Part shown: piece by piece, positions 19,742 to 29,042 of the stretch | How positions within the stretch are numbered: position 1 is the first letter of the stretch | Layout of the letters: each line of letters begins with the position of its first letter | Origin: Muribaculaceae bacterium | GTDB lineage: Bacteria; Bacteroidota; Bacteroidia; Bacteroidales; Muribaculaceae | Assembly (NCBI GenBank): GCA_022510425.1 | Contig: JAFLTO010000004.1 | Coordinates: 155,002 to 219,001 of the forward strand | DNA: 64,000 nt | Direction of reading: 5' to 3' | The notes under the pieces: generated by a model | The model's database searches: none | What the model was told of the DNA's origin: nothing | The model's input: the letters and a program-made list of their open reading frames with translations, nothing else | Program-made: the position numbers and the translations under genes

Positions 19742-19776
19742 GCATTTGAGTTAAACAATCAACTAAATAAGTATTT

Positions 19777-19812
19777 AAAAGGGATGGAACGACTTTGTTC
19801 CATCCCTTTTTT
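19777..19812. terminator. Bidirectional terminator between nifJ and the flavodoxin-fold gene
   Basis: A perfect 14-bp stem, AAAAGGGATGGAAC with GTTCCATCCCTTTT, closes a 6-base loop. T-runs on both strands let it stop nifJ and the convergent gene whose stop is at 19840. Confidence 0.9.
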
Positions 19813-19839
19813 CAAACTTCCACGAAATGTTGCCAACTT

Positions 19840-20466
19840 TTATCTAATGAAATCAGTACGAGCTTGTCGTTCTTGGAGTGGCAAGCCTCCTTCTTTCTCT
19901 TTTTGTGTTTCTATAGCCTTTAATAAGAAAGCTATGTTGTTGCCAAGGTTTCTCATAGTTTGAAGACCTTCGAGATCTTGTTCCACCTGTTCCTTCGTAC
20001 GTCCGTGAACTTCGTTCCAATATGTGCTTGAAGCGATTGGCATGGAAGAAATGGAGAAGTATTTATTGATATCATCAAAGGTGCTTGTAGATCCTGCTCT
20101 TCGGGATGAAACCACTGTAGCACCAACCTTCATGGTTTTATTGACAGTTGAAATGGTGCTAAAGAAAAGGCGGTCGAGGAAGGAATGTAATTGTCCGTTA
20201 GGTCCGGCATAATAAACAGGAGTTCCAATAATAACTGCATCTGCATCAGCCAATTTGGGTGCCGACTCATTCACGATATCATTGAAAACGCATTTGTGGT
20301 GCTCAAAACAGTAATAGCAACCTATGCACCCTCTGATATCTTTTGTGCCCGCCTCTATCCAATCTGTTTCTATTCCATGTGCTTTCAGCACCTTTTCTAC
20401 TTCCAAAAGTGCTCTTTTAGTACATCCGTCTACATGGGGACTTCCATTGATAAATAATGCTTTCAT
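19840..20466 (-). CDS. Flavodoxin-fold NAD(P)H-dependent oxidoreductase with Cys motif
   Basis: A 208-residue protein of the NADPH-dependent FMN reductase/iron-sulfur flavoprotein group. The N-terminal MKALFINGSPHVDGCTKRALLE is the phosphate-binding loop for FMN, and IIGTPVYYAGPNGQLHSFLDRLFF (about 95-118) completes the site. Cysteines in CIGCYYCFEHHKC at about 47-59 are spaced as in iron-sulfur flavoproteins. It probably moves electrons for a reductive reaction in anaerobic metabolism; the substrate is unknown. A second member of this group lies at 45393-46073. Confidence 0.85.
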   Translation of the reverse strand: MKALFINGSPHVDGCTKRALLEVEKVLKAHGIETDWIEAGTKDIRGCIGCYYCFEHHKCVFNDIVNESAPKLADADAVIIGTPVYYAGPNGQLHSFLDRLFFSTISTVNKTMKVGATVVSSRRAGSTSTFDDINKYFSISSMPIASSTYWNEVHGRTKEQVEQDLEGLQTMRNLGNNIAFLLKAIETQKEKEGGLPLQERQARTDFIR

Positions 20467-20507
20467 AATATTTTAATAACTATTAGGTTTTAGTTTTTAA
20501 GATTTTA

Positions 20508-20515
20508 CAAATTTA
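20508..20515 (-). promoter_or_regulatory. Predicted -7 box for the flavodoxin-fold gene
   Basis: TAAATTTG on the minus strand, 41 bases before the ATG at 20466. No clear -33 element is seen. Confidence 0.45.
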
Positions 20516-20807
20516 AAGATTTTGGAAATAACTCCTCCTCCTTTAAATTTAAATATATAATCATTTGATTAAAAGTTTACACTTTCCTACTACAATCCCT
20601 GCATCTTCAGTTTCTTTTCTTTAGCCTTTTCTCATCCTGCTAAGTTTATGAAAAGTAGATTTGAATGAAATTTAAATATCCGGAAAGCTATCTTTTATGA
20701 TAATTATCTGGGATCTCTTTTCGTGTAAACATATTTCAACCAATAAATTTATTTATCAAACCAGCTAAAAGAAGGATTGTTTATTTTATATAGGAAAGTT
20801 ATATATC
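20516..20807. other. Intergenic region between divergent genes
   Basis: About 290 AT-rich bases separate the flavodoxin-fold gene from the helicase. I see no open frame of note, no convincing promoter box for the plus-strand helicase and no strong hairpin. Confidence 0.5.
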
Positions 20808-22727
20808 ATGATAAAAGCAGAAATAAATAAATTTACTTTAGATGGTCTTGAGGCTTTCTTGGCAAGTGGTTACACTAAAGGAATAGGGAAAGTATTCGCA
20901 AAAAAGATTGTGGAAAAGTTTGGTGAAGATATTCTAAATCAGGATTTTGATTTTAGTGTGAAACTTAAGGAAATTCCCGGTCTTGGAGAAAATAAAATAA
21001 ATGAGTTTGTAGAAAGTATAAATAGTTTGAAAGTACCTGTACCTCTCATGGTGTTCTTATTTTCCTCCGGATTGAAAGATGTCGAGGTGGAGAAAATCGT
21101 ATCCCACTATGGTAAAAGACTGGAGAAAGTGCTGATTTGGGATCCGTATGACATGGTTGAGAATGTTTGGAAATTATCATTCTTTACAGCAGATAAAATC
21201 GGCAGGTTTTTGAATATTCCCGTCGACGATCCAAGAAGATTACGAGGTGCGATACTTACAGCAGTGAAATTCTACGCTGAAGAAGGGAATATGTTTGCCA
21301 CAGAGGCACAAGCCTTGCAGACAGCTTCAAGACTAAGTAAAGTTGAAGAAGATAAAATAAAGCCGGAAATTGAGACTTTGATTGATAATGAACGTATTAT
21401 CAAAAGTCTTGACGGTTTATATCTTCCCGTTTATTTTAAAGCTGAAGAGGAGGCGGCAGAAAAAATAAAAACACTGATTGGGAAAAAGGAGGAAATTATT
21501 GAATATGTTCCTATACCTGAAAAGGATATCTATGGAAATAAATTAAACGAAGACCAAAGGAAGGCTATTGAAACTGTGTTGAAAAATAAGGTTACCATTA
21601 TTACCGGAGGTCCGGGCACTGGCAAAACAACAACAGTTAAAGGCATAATTAATCTTCTCTTGGGAATGGATAAAAAAGTTGTTCTTGCAGCTCCAACCGG
21701 CCGTGCTGCAAAAAGAATGTCGGATCTCACAGGCGAGGAAGCGAAAACTATCCACAGGCTTCTGGGATATTCAATGGGAAGAGGATATAAGAACAAACAT
21801 TTCGACACAGATATATTGGTTATTGATGAGGCATCAATGTTGGAACAGGTATTGTTCAATCACCTTCTTCAAGCGTTGAAGGATGAGACAAAGGTTGTGC
21901 TGGTAGGTGATACTGATCAGTTGCCTGCTATAGGTGCGGGGAATGTCCTCAATGATATGATAGAATCAGGAGAAATACCGGTAATTAATCTTACTGAGAA
22001 TTTCCGTCAGAGAGAAGGAAGTCTTATCGCAGCAAATGCTTCGGCCATAAAAGATGGAGAGTTGCCCGATAAAGTTCCCAGCAATGATTTCATTTTCGTA
22101 GAGGAAAAAAATACCAAGAATATACATGACAGATTGCTCTCTCTTGTCTCTGTGGAAATACCATCCTACACTGGAATCCTGCCTAAAGATATCCAGGTTG
22201 TGACTCCTCAGCAGGAGGGTCCCCTGGGAGCAAAACAACTTAACATAGATCTTCAAGAAAGAATTAATCCTAATGCACCGGAGTTAAAAAGGGGATTGAA
22301 AAGATTCAGGTTAGGTGACAGAGTGATGCAAACTTCCAATTCTTCTCAAAGAAATATATATAATGGTGAGGTAGGATGGATTTCTAATTTGAATCAGGAG
22401 GAAAAATTTTTGGAAGTCACTTTTAATGATGGTAAGAAATCGATTTATAATATAAAAGATCTTAGTGAACTTTCTTTGGCTTATGCCACTACTGTCCACA
22501 AACTTCAAGGCTCGGAGACCGATTATATGGTAATGGCTGTCACTACGGAACATAGACCTATGTTATATAGGAACCTGCTTTACACGGGAATAAGCCGTGC
22601 AAAAAAATTGTGTGTGATAATAGGTGAGGAGAAAGCCTTGGAAACCGCTATCGCAAACAAAGAGAAATCTCATCGAAATTCTAATTTCAAACTCCGCCTC
22701 CAACAATCCTCTTCCCAATTAACCTGA
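20808..22727 (+). CDS. RecD2-like SF1B DNA helicase
   Basis: A 639-residue 5'-3' DNA helicase. The N-terminal part has a helix-hairpin-helix-like segment (KEIPGLGENKINEFV, about 55-70) and a RecD2-type helical region. The motor core has Walker A GGPGTGKTTT at about 267-276, APTGRAAKRM, LVIDEASML, LVGDTDQLPAIGAGN and LTENFRQ. The C-terminal UvrD-like part has YATTVHKLQGSE and LYTGISRAKKLC. RecD2 proteins act outside RecBCD in repair and fork processing. It is shorter than the roughly 740 residues of Deinococcus RecD2 but all helicase motifs are intact. Confidence 0.9.
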   Translation: MIKAEINKFTLDGLEAFLASGYTKGIGKVFAKKIVEKFGEDILNQDFDFSVKLKEIPGLGENKINEFVESINSLKVPVPLMVFLFSSGLKDVEVEKIVSHYGKRLEKVLIWDPYDMVENVWKLSFFTADKIGRFLNIPVDDPRRLRGAILTAVKFYAEEGNMFATEAQALQTASRLSKVEEDKIKPEIETLIDNERIIKSLDGLYLPVYFKAEEEAAEKIKTLIGKKEEIIEYVPIPEKDIYGNKLNEDQRKAIETVLKNKVTIITGGPGTGKTTTVKGIINLLLGMDKKVVLAAPTGRAAKRMSDLTGEEAKTIHRLLGYSMGRGYKNKHFDTDILVIDEASMLEQVLFNHLLQALKDETKVVLVGDTDQLPAIGAGNVLNDMIESGEIPVINLTENFRQREGSLIAANASAIKDGELPDKVPSNDFIFVEEKNTKNIHDRLLSLVSVEIPSYTGILPKDIQVVTPQQEGPLGAKQLNIDLQERINPNAPELKRGLKRFRLGDRVMQTSNSSQRNIYNGEVGWISNLNQEEKFLEVTFNDGKKSIYNIKDLSELSLAYATTVHKLQGSETDYMVMAVTTEHRPMLYRNLLYTGISRAKKLCVIIGEEKALETAIANKEKSHRNSNFKLRLQQSSSQLT

Positions 22728-22762
22728 TTAAACTTGAAAAGTGGATTCTCAATAATATTGAT

Positions 22763-22770
22763 TAACTTTG
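22763..22770 (+). promoter_or_regulatory. Predicted -7 box for the BspA-like gene
   Basis: TAACTTTG fits TAnnTTTG and ends 43 bases before the ATG at 22814. No -33 element is seen at standard spacing. Confidence 0.5.
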
Positions 22771-22813
22771 CATTTTCCATCCATCTTAAGAAATCAAATT
22801 TTACCAAAATATC

Positions 22814-25800
22814 ATGAACAAAAAATTACTTTTCACCCTTTTGATGCTGGTGTGCGCCATGTTGCCCGCAGCGGCTTACGAATTTGAAGGAGATCTGGAG
22901 TACACAGTTGAACTGGATCAATACAACTCCGTCACTTATCTATTAAACAGCGAAAATAAAACCGCCTCTCTCAAGAAATTCAATTATCATGATGACGCCA
23001 AAGGGAAAACCAAAATCAATAAATTTGACATCCCGGGGTCTGTAAATTATAATGGTGAGACGTATACCATTATCTATATCGGCATTAGCGCCTTTGAAAA
23101 TAATACAAATCTCACTGCTGTCACACTACCCAAATCTATAGAATTTGTTGGAGCTCATGCATTTTATGGTTGTGTAAACCTCACCGGAGATTTGTATCTC
23201 TCGGATAATCTTACCACAATTGATAGTCATGCTTTTGCATATACCAATTTCAAACGTATCAGATGGGGTAAAAATATTCTGCAGGTTGTAACTGGTGGTT
23301 TCTACGGAGTGAAAAATGCATCTATTTATTTTGAGGATGAAGAAAGCCTCAAAGCTTGGTGTGATGTCTATTTTTGGAATATTGAGGCCAATCCGCTTCA
23401 TGTTTCCAAGACACCGTACTTTTATCTCGGAGACTTCGACAATGCCGTAAGATTAGACAACTTAGTGATACCTGAGGGAGTGGAAAAATTAGACTATTAT
23501 ACTTTGTACAATTTAGAGGTGGAATCTCTAACCCTTCCTACCACATTAACCGAAGCAAAATCTAGTTGTTTGAGTAAAGCAGAAATCGGCACGCTTATCA
23601 TCCCGGGCGGCATGCAGGCAATACCCGACGGCTTGTTGGAGGATTCCAAAGGTAAATTATGCGTTGGATCCGTAGACACTCTGCTAATAGAAAGCGGCGA
23701 CAAAACTCTTGATTTGGGTAAGAATAAATTTCCTTTCCCCAATATTATTGTAAGAAGAAATGTTACATTCTCAAGCACCTATAGCCCTTTCTATGATACA
23801 ACTAAAATTCATCATATTACTATTGGAGGAAAGGCCACAACCTTGCCGGATAAACTTTTCTATAGAAGCACCGGTGTATACTCATTGTCATTTGAAGACG
23901 ATTGTCAACTGGCAACAATAGGTGACTGGTGTTTCTATGAAATAGGTTCAGAAACTTGGGATTCGTCTATCGGAAACTTTCATGAAATCGAGCTTATAGA
24001 ATTACCCGAATCCCTTACATATATCGGAGAGGGCGCTTTCTCTTGGACTATGATTAATGAGATTATAATTCCCGGTAATGCAGAAATCGGTAAAGAAGCA
24101 TTCAAGAATTCGAGGATTAAAAAAGTAACCTTGCAAGAAGGTATGAAAATAATCGGTTCGTATGCTTTTTATGCCGAATATCCTAATACATATATATATG
24201 AAATAAATATACCATCCACAATAGAAAAAATAGGAAGCTATGCGTTTGCTTGTATAGATGGTATCAAAGAAGTTAATTTTAGAGATAATCGGAATTTAAA
24301 AACCATTGGTTCCTATGCGTTTTATGAGTGCTCTAACCTTGAAAAGGTGGATCTTCATGAGTGCAGATATTTGGAATCAATAGGTAAATATGCTTTTGCA
24401 TATTGCCCCAAACTAGAAACAGTAGATCTTTACGACTGCGATGATCTTGCATCCTTGGGCAGTTATGCTTTCTATAAGTGTGGAAATTTAAAAAGTGTAA
24501 ATCTATATTATACTTCAGATCTTGAAACCATCCCTTCATATTGTTTTGCATATTGCTCTTCTCTTGAAACCGTGAACTTATCTTCAAACACAGAGAATAT
24601 AAACTCCTATGCATTTTATAAATGTAGCAATCTCTCAAATATTAATTTAGCTTTAACTCATTTAGAAATTGTTGGAGACTATGCTTTCTATGGATGTTCT
24701 TCTATCACTGAAATTAAACCTACTGACACGTATGGTCATATTGAATCAATAGGGAATTACGCATTCAGTAATTGCACGGGTCTTACCTCTGTATCTTTTA
24801 GCGGTAATACGCATTTAACAATCGGGAATTACGCATTTAATCAATGCACCGCCTTGACTGATGCCAAGTTTGATGCCTATATTGAGTCTATCGGAGATAA
24901 TGCCTTTGCTTCCACTTCATTACAAAATCTTTATTTGGATTGGTTATTAAGTTATTTTCAGGCGGGAGAAAACCCTTTCCCCAATGATGGTGAAGGGATA
25001 GCCCTTGAGGTTTGGAAGGGTGAGGAATTTGATTTTGCCATGAATCCGGTGTTCCAGAATTTCGACAGCATTAATGGTTATGAACTTGAAGAGGGCGTTA
25101 TGAAAGATTATACCTACTGGCCTCCTTATTCAAATGAAACAGATTTTTATGTATATGATGTGGATTTAACCACAACATTCGGAACGCTAAAATATGATTC
25201 CCGATATCCCAACCGCACTTCCATGGAAATCCCTGGAGTTGCGAAAAACAGTTTCTGCACCGCTTTCATTGCTGCTGAAGCTTATATCGACAATACTCTG
25301 CTCACTTCACTTACTCTTCCGAAATATTTACAAGGGATAGGCGACGCCGCTTTTGCTAATTCAGATTTGCTTGAAGAGATAACCATATACGCCACCATTC
25401 CTCCGGCAATGGGAGAAGGTGTATTCAATGAAGCTGCCTTGCAGAATGCCATCCTGCTTGTGCCGGCTGGTTCAGTAGAAGCCTATCAGACTGCCGAAGG
25501 CTGGAGTGAATTTGCCAATATAGCTCCACAAGCAACCGTAACTGCTACTCACATCAACCTTTATGTGAATGGCGAACCATATACCGGTCCAGTTGATGTT
25601 GAAGTTGGTTCTACATTGACAATCACCGCCGAGACCTATCCTGATAACACCACATACAAAGATGTCTATTTCGCTGTCACCGACGGTGAAGACCTTCTTT
25701 ATACAAGTCCTTTCAACGGTCAGGTGGTTTGCACACCTCAGAAGGTTGGCACATACGCCTTTGTGGTTGGTATTCCCCGGTTGGCTACTGTAACAGGTGG

Positions 25801-26677
25801 TTGCGTCATCAACGTCGTGCCTGTGGAAGCGACCTCTATTTCAATAGAGACACCCGCTACAGATCTAAATCTTTACGTGGGCGATCAGGTTAATATTCAA
25901 ACAAGCCTAATGCCGTTTAATGTGACAGACACTGAACTCTTATGGGCTTCTTCCGACCCGAATGTGGCAATAGTAGAAAACGGAGTCGTTACAGCAACCG
26001 GTTACGGTACAGCAGAAATCATCGCCACTACCGTGAATGGCCTGTCTGACTCTTGCACCGTAACTGTGAATCCGTATATAGCCACCTTCTATTTCACCGG
26101 TGCTGAAGGCAACGAATGGAGTGATCAGAAAGATTATAATCCGGGTGATGAAATCATTCTTCCTGAAATCTATGTACCGTTAGGTTATATCTTCAGTGGT
26201 TGGACAGGTCTTCCTGCAAACGGAGTCATGCCTGCTGAGAATGTAAACATTTATGGCTCACTTATCAAGGAAGTATTTACGCTTACTTACTCAATTTTCA
26301 CCGGTGAAGAGGATGAAGAGGGCAACCAAGAGACGGAAGAAGTGGAAAGTGTAGAATTGACGTATGGTGAGGAGATTCCTGAATTTGAAGCTCCCGCGGT
26401 TGAGGGATACACATTCTACGGATGGTATGGTCTGCCTGCAAATAACCTCATGCCTGCAGAAGATCTCACCGTTTACGGCTTGTATGTTTCCGATGATGAC
26501 CTTCCTACAGGAATAGAGGAAATCGAGAGCGTGCTCGAGGGAAGAGTTGATGTGTATAGCATCAACGGGCAATTGATCCAAAGAAATATTGAACTTGATT
26601 CTTTGAAGAATACTCTTGCCAAAGGTCTCTACATAGTAGTGGGCAATAATGTCAGTAAGAAAGTCTTTGTCAGATAA
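22814..26677 (+). CDS. BspA-like leucine-rich surface protein with T9SS-type C-terminal tail
   Basis: A 1287-residue secreted protein. A signal peptide (residues 1-21) precedes a long array of BspA/LRR_5-type repeats of about 22-25 residues (IGSYAFYECSNLEKVDL, IGNYAFSNCTGLTSVSF) to about residue 930. Next comes a bacterial Ig-like Big_2 domain near 1015-1095 (ATSISIETPATDLNLYVGDQ, VATGYGTAEIIATT). Two Listeria-Bacteroides-type repeats follow at about 1100-1230 (GYIFSGWTGLPANGVMPAENV, GYTFYGWYGLPANNLMPAEDL). The last 50 residues (DVYSINGQLIQ, LAKGLYIVVGNNVSKKVFVR) look like a T9SS type A sorting domain. BspA-like proteins bind host proteins or other bacteria; the ligand here is unknown. Confidence 0.88.
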   Translation: MNKKLLFTLLMLVCAMLPAAAYEFEGDLEYTVELDQYNSVTYLLNSENKTASLKKFNYHDDAKGKTKINKFDIPGSVNYNGETYTIIYIGISAFENNTNLTAVTLPKSIEFVGAHAFYGCVNLTGDLYLSDNLTTIDSHAFAYTNFKRIRWGKNILQVVTGGFYGVKNASIYFEDEESLKAWCDVYFWNIEANPLHVSKTPYFYLGDFDNAVRLDNLVIPEGVEKLDYYTLYNLEVESLTLPTTLTEAKSSCLSKAEIGTLIIPGGMQAIPDGLLEDSKGKLCVGSVDTLLIESGDKTLDLGKNKFPFPNIIVRRNVTFSSTYSPFYDTTKIHHITIGGKATTLPDKLFYRSTGVYSLSFEDDCQLATIGDWCFYEIGSETWDSSIGNFHEIELIELPESLTYIGEGAFSWTMINEIIIPGNAEIGKEAFKNSRIKKVTLQEGMKIIGSYAFYAEYPNTYIYEINIPSTIEKIGSYAFACIDGIKEVNFRDNRNLKTIGSYAFYECSNLEKVDLHECRYLESIGKYAFAYCPKLETVDLYDCDDLASLGSYAFYKCGNLKSVNLYYTSDLETIPSYCFAYCSSLETVNLSSNTENINSYAFYKCSNLSNINLALTHLEIVGDYAFYGCSSITEIKPTDTYGHIESIGNYAFSNCTGLTSVSFSGNTHLTIGNYAFNQCTALTDAKFDAYIESIGDNAFASTSLQNLYLDWLLSYFQAGENPFPNDGEGIALEVWKGEEFDFAMNPVFQNFDSINGYELEEGVMKDYTYWPPYSNETDFYVYDVDLTTTFGTLKYDSRYPNRTSMEIPGVAKNSFCTAFIAAEAYIDNTLLTSLTLPKYLQGIGDAAFANSDLLEEITIYATIPPAMGEGVFNEAALQNAILLVPAGSVEAYQTAEGWSEFANIAPQATVTATHINLYVNGEPYTGPVDVEVGSTLTITAETYPDNTTYKDVYFAVTDGEDLLYTSPFNGQVVCTPQKVGTYAFVVGIPRLATVTGGCVINVVPVEATSISIETPATDLNLYVGDQVNIQTSLMPFNVTDTELLWASSDPNVAIVENGVVTATGYGTAEIIATTVNGLSDSCTVTVNPYIATFYFTGAEGNEWSDQKDYNPGDEIILPEIYVPLGYIFSGWTGLPANGVMPAENVNIYGSLIKEVFTLTYSIFTGEEDEEGNQETEEVESVELTYGEEIPEFEAPAVEGYTFYGWYGLPANNLMPAEDLTVYGLYVSDDDLPTGIEEIESVLEGRVDVYSINGQLIQRNIELDSLKNTLAKGLYIVVGNNVSKKVFVR

Positions 26678-26717
26678 TATGATTATTCGTTAAAGCCGGA
26701 TTAAGACTTAATAGATG

Positions 26718-26758
26718 AGTGAGGGTTGGTCATGTAAATGTACCGGCCCTCACTTCTT
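26718..26758 (+). terminator. Probable terminator of the BspA-like gene
   Basis: AGTGAGGG and CCCTCACT form an 8-bp stem around a 21-base loop, with a secondary GGT/ACC pairing inside, followed by TCTTT. It lies 41 bases after the stop. The T-run is interrupted, so termination strength is uncertain. Confidence 0.6.
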
Positions 26759-26812
26759 TAATTTGCACTATCGTTTAAAGGCTATCAACGCCCGGGACAG
26801 GTATAAAGTCAT

Positions 26813-26853
26813 TGGTGTACGATTTCGGACAACTGTCTTGATTTCGTACACCA
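26813..26853 (+). promoter_or_regulatory. Paired palindromic sites, probable enhancer for the sigma-54 regulator
   Basis: TGGTGTACGA (26813-26822) and TCGTACACCA (26844-26853) are a perfect 10-bp inverted repeat. The left arm also belongs to a 16-bp palindrome of form TGTnCGAwwTCGnACA at 26816-26831. The right arm matches one half of the same motif, so two dimer sites may sit side by side. The block lies about 70-105 bases upstream of the expected start of the sigma-54-type promoter at 26895, the usual place for an NtrC-family enhancer. The likely binder is the regulator encoded at 33137-34459. Confidence 0.65.
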
Positions 26854-26894
26854 TTAAATTTTATAAAATATTATAAAACAATGAGTTGTGGTTT

Positions 26895-26910
26895 TGGCAC
26901 ACTCATTGTA
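26895..26910 (+). promoter_or_regulatory. Sigma-54 (-24/-12) type promoter of the exporter operon
   Basis: TGGCAC, 5 bases, TTGTA matches the -24/-12 consensus TGGCACG-N4-TTGCW except at two positions. The GG and G(C) elements have the required 10-base spacing, with GT in place of GC. The predicted transcript start near 26921 is about 20 bases before the ATG at 26941. An overlapping weaker TATTTTG at 26915-26921 could be a -7-like box. The operon encodes a GAFTGA-type sigma-54 activator, which strengthens the call. Confidence 0.65.
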
Positions 26911-26940
26911 AGTTATTTTGATGCTAACAAACATCAAAAA

Positions 26941-28188
26941 ATGGATAGAGAATTAACTAAAGAAGAAAAAAGGAAAGAATATAGGAAGCTTTATTTCAGA
27001 TTGGGCTTGGCAGCTTTGGGGGTTGTTGCTCTGATTATAGTTTTTTCATTTGTATTCGATGATAGTATTGAAGCTTCAAAAATTAAAACCGCTATTGCTG
27101 AAAAAGCCACTTTGGAGAGCAGTGTTTCAGCTACCGGAAAAATAGTTCCTTTGTATGAACAGGCATTGGTCTCTCCCGTTGCTACAAGAATTATGGAAGT
27201 TTATTGTGACGAGGGTGATTCGGTTCATGCCGGTCAATCATTATTAAGGTTGGATTTGGAATCTACGGAAACAGAAATGAGAAGACTTGCTGACGAAGTG
27301 TCGATGAAAAATATTGAATTGGAACAGACTGCGCTTAATAATGAAACTTACCTTACTGACCTGGAGATGAAAATCAAGACAAAAGAAATGGCAGTGAACC
27401 ATCTAAAAGCTGAAGTGGCTAATGAAAGAAGGCTTGACAGCATTGGAAGCGGCACAGGTGACAGGATTCGGGAAGCCGAACTAGCATATTCCACCGGCCT
27501 TCTGGAATTGGAACAGTTGAAAATGCAATTGGTGAATGAGAAAAAAGCCTATGCTGCCATATATAAAAGCAAACAATTGGAGGAAAGCATTTCACAAAGA
27601 AACCTATTGGAGATGGAAAGAACTTTGGAGGATGCAAAAGTGAAGTCACCCAAAAACGGTACTGTGACTTTTCTCAACAAAGAATTAGGCAGCAGTATAG
27701 GAGCCGGAGAAAGATTGGCAGTGATTTCGGATTTATCACATTTCAAAATTTCAGCTGAAATTGCGGAAGGTAATGCAGGCAAATTATCTGTTGGCTCCTC
27801 AGTGAAAATAAGATTCAACAGAAATATATTGGAAGGTCACATAAGCAGCATATCTCCTCAAAGTCAAAACGGAATGGTGGAATTCAATGTGTTGATAGAT
27901 AACGATAGTGATAAAAAATTAAGATCGGGATTGAGAACTGAATTGAATGTTGTTTATGACGTTCATGACAATGTGGTAAGAATTCCAAACGGGCAGTATT
28001 TTCAAGGACCCGGTACATATTCACTGTTCGTAAAGGTAGCACCCAATAAATTGGAGCGCAGAACAATGACACTCGGGGACAGCAATTTCGATTTTGTGGA
28101 AGTTAAAAGTGGAGTCAATCCGGGTGAAGAGGTAGTAATAACAGATATGACAGACTATAAGTCAAGAAAAGCCTTGACACTGAAGTGA
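26941..28188 (+). CDS. HlyD/MacA-family periplasmic adaptor
   Basis: A 415-residue membrane-fusion protein linking an inner-membrane ABC transporter to a TolC-like channel. A charged start is followed by one membrane helix (about 19-38), then the barrel/lipoyl half (VSATGKIVPLYEQALVSPVATRIMEVYCDEGDSVHAGQSLLRLD), a long helical hairpin (about 95-195), the second lipoyl half (AKVSPKNGTVTFLNKELG type) and a beta-barrel. I prefer the ATG at 26941 over an in-frame ATG at 26881, because the earlier one lies upstream of the predicted sigma-54 promoter and would add 20 residues unlike the family. It is first in a seven-gene unit. Confidence 0.87.
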   Translation: MDRELTKEEKRKEYRKLYFRLGLAALGVVALIIVFSFVFDDSIEASKIKTAIAEKATLESSVSATGKIVPLYEQALVSPVATRIMEVYCDEGDSVHAGQSLLRLDLESTETEMRRLADEVSMKNIELEQTALNNETYLTDLEMKIKTKEMAVNHLKAEVANERRLDSIGSGTGDRIREAELAYSTGLLELEQLKMQLVNEKKAYAAIYKSKQLEESISQRNLLEMERTLEDAKVKSPKNGTVTFLNKELGSSIGAGERLAVISDLSHFKISAEIAEGNAGKLSVGSSVKIRFNRNILEGHISSISPQSQNGMVEFNVLIDNDSDKKLRSGLRTELNVVYDVHDNVVRIPNGQYFQGPGTYSLFVKVAPNKLERRTMTLGDSNFDFVEVKSGVNPGEEVVITDMTDYKSRKALTLK

Positions 28189-28288
28189 AGCAATCTTGGG
28201 TTTAGTGTTATAATGTTTATGCTGAAATAGCTTCAGCAATAAACGTAAACACCTTACCTACAATAACATAATATCAATAATAAATTAT

Positions 28289-28963
28289 ATGGAAATAATT
28301 AAACTGACTGACATAAGCAAAGTTTACCGTACCAAGGAAATAGAGACTTTGGCATTGGAAAACGTGAATATCGAAATTAGAGAAGGTGAGTTTGTAAGTA
28401 TAATGGGACCTTCAGGTTGTGGAAAATCCACCCTTCTCAATATTATCGGATTGTTGGATATTCCCACTTCAGGTTCTGTGACTATTATGGATGATGCCAC
28501 CGGAAAGATGAAAGATTCTCAACTGTCGGAATTTCGCAATCAAAATATAGGATTTGTTTTCCAAAGCTTTCATCTTATCCCGTCGTTGAATGTGGCTGAG
28601 AATGTAGCTTTGCCATTAGTTTATCGCAATGGACTGTCACGTAAGGAAAGATCCCAAAAAATTGAGGAGGTGATTACCAAGTTAGGATTGAGTCATAGGA
28701 TGCGACATTTCCCGGGTCAACTCTCAGGTGGCCAATGCCAGCGAGTTGCCATTGCCAGAGCAATCGTTGGTAACCCAAAAATAATCTTGGCCGACGAACC
28801 TACCGGTAACCTTGATTCAAAGATGGGTCAGGAAGTAATGGATATACTTCACTATCTTAATAAAGAGGATGGTCGCACCATAGTGATGGTAACCCATAAT
28901 GAACATCAGGCCCGTGAAACCGACCGAATAATAAGATTCTTCGACGGCAGGCAGGTACAATGA
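28289..28963 (+). CDS. ABC transporter ATP-binding protein, MacB/LolD type
   Basis: A 224-residue ATPase that powers the exporter. Walker A GPSGCGKS is at 39-46, the Q-loop is in [18 protein letters not shown], the signature is [14 protein letters not shown] near 144, Walker B is [12 protein letters not shown] and the switch His is in VMVTHNE. These features are typical of the MacB/LolD class, which works with FtsX-like permeases. The ATPase is a separate protein rather than fused to a permease as in E. coli MacB. It lies 100 bases after the adaptor; a small hairpin (28220-28238) is in that gap. Confidence 0.92.
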   Translation: MEIIKLTDISKVYRTKEIETLALENVNIEIREGEFVSIMGPSGCGKSTLLNIIGLLDIPTSGSVTIMDDATGKMKDSQLSEFRNQNIGFVFQSFHLIPSLNVAENVALPLVYRNGLSRKERSQKIEEVITKLGLSHRMRHFPGQLSGGQCQRVAIARAIVGNPKIILADEPTGNLDSKMGQEVMDILHYLNKEDGRTIVMVTHNEHQARETDRIIRFFDGRQVQ

Positions 28964-29042
28964 TATTTACTTGTCCTTCAAACTTATAGCCACTCAACAG
29001 GGGAGGTAAATTAAAAAAATAAAAATATCAACTACATTTCAT

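Noticed and set aside
26881..26940. ATG at 26881 as start of the HlyD-type adaptor
   Set aside because: It lies upstream of the sigma-54-type promoter and adds 20 residues not typical of the family; the ATG at 26941 fits better.
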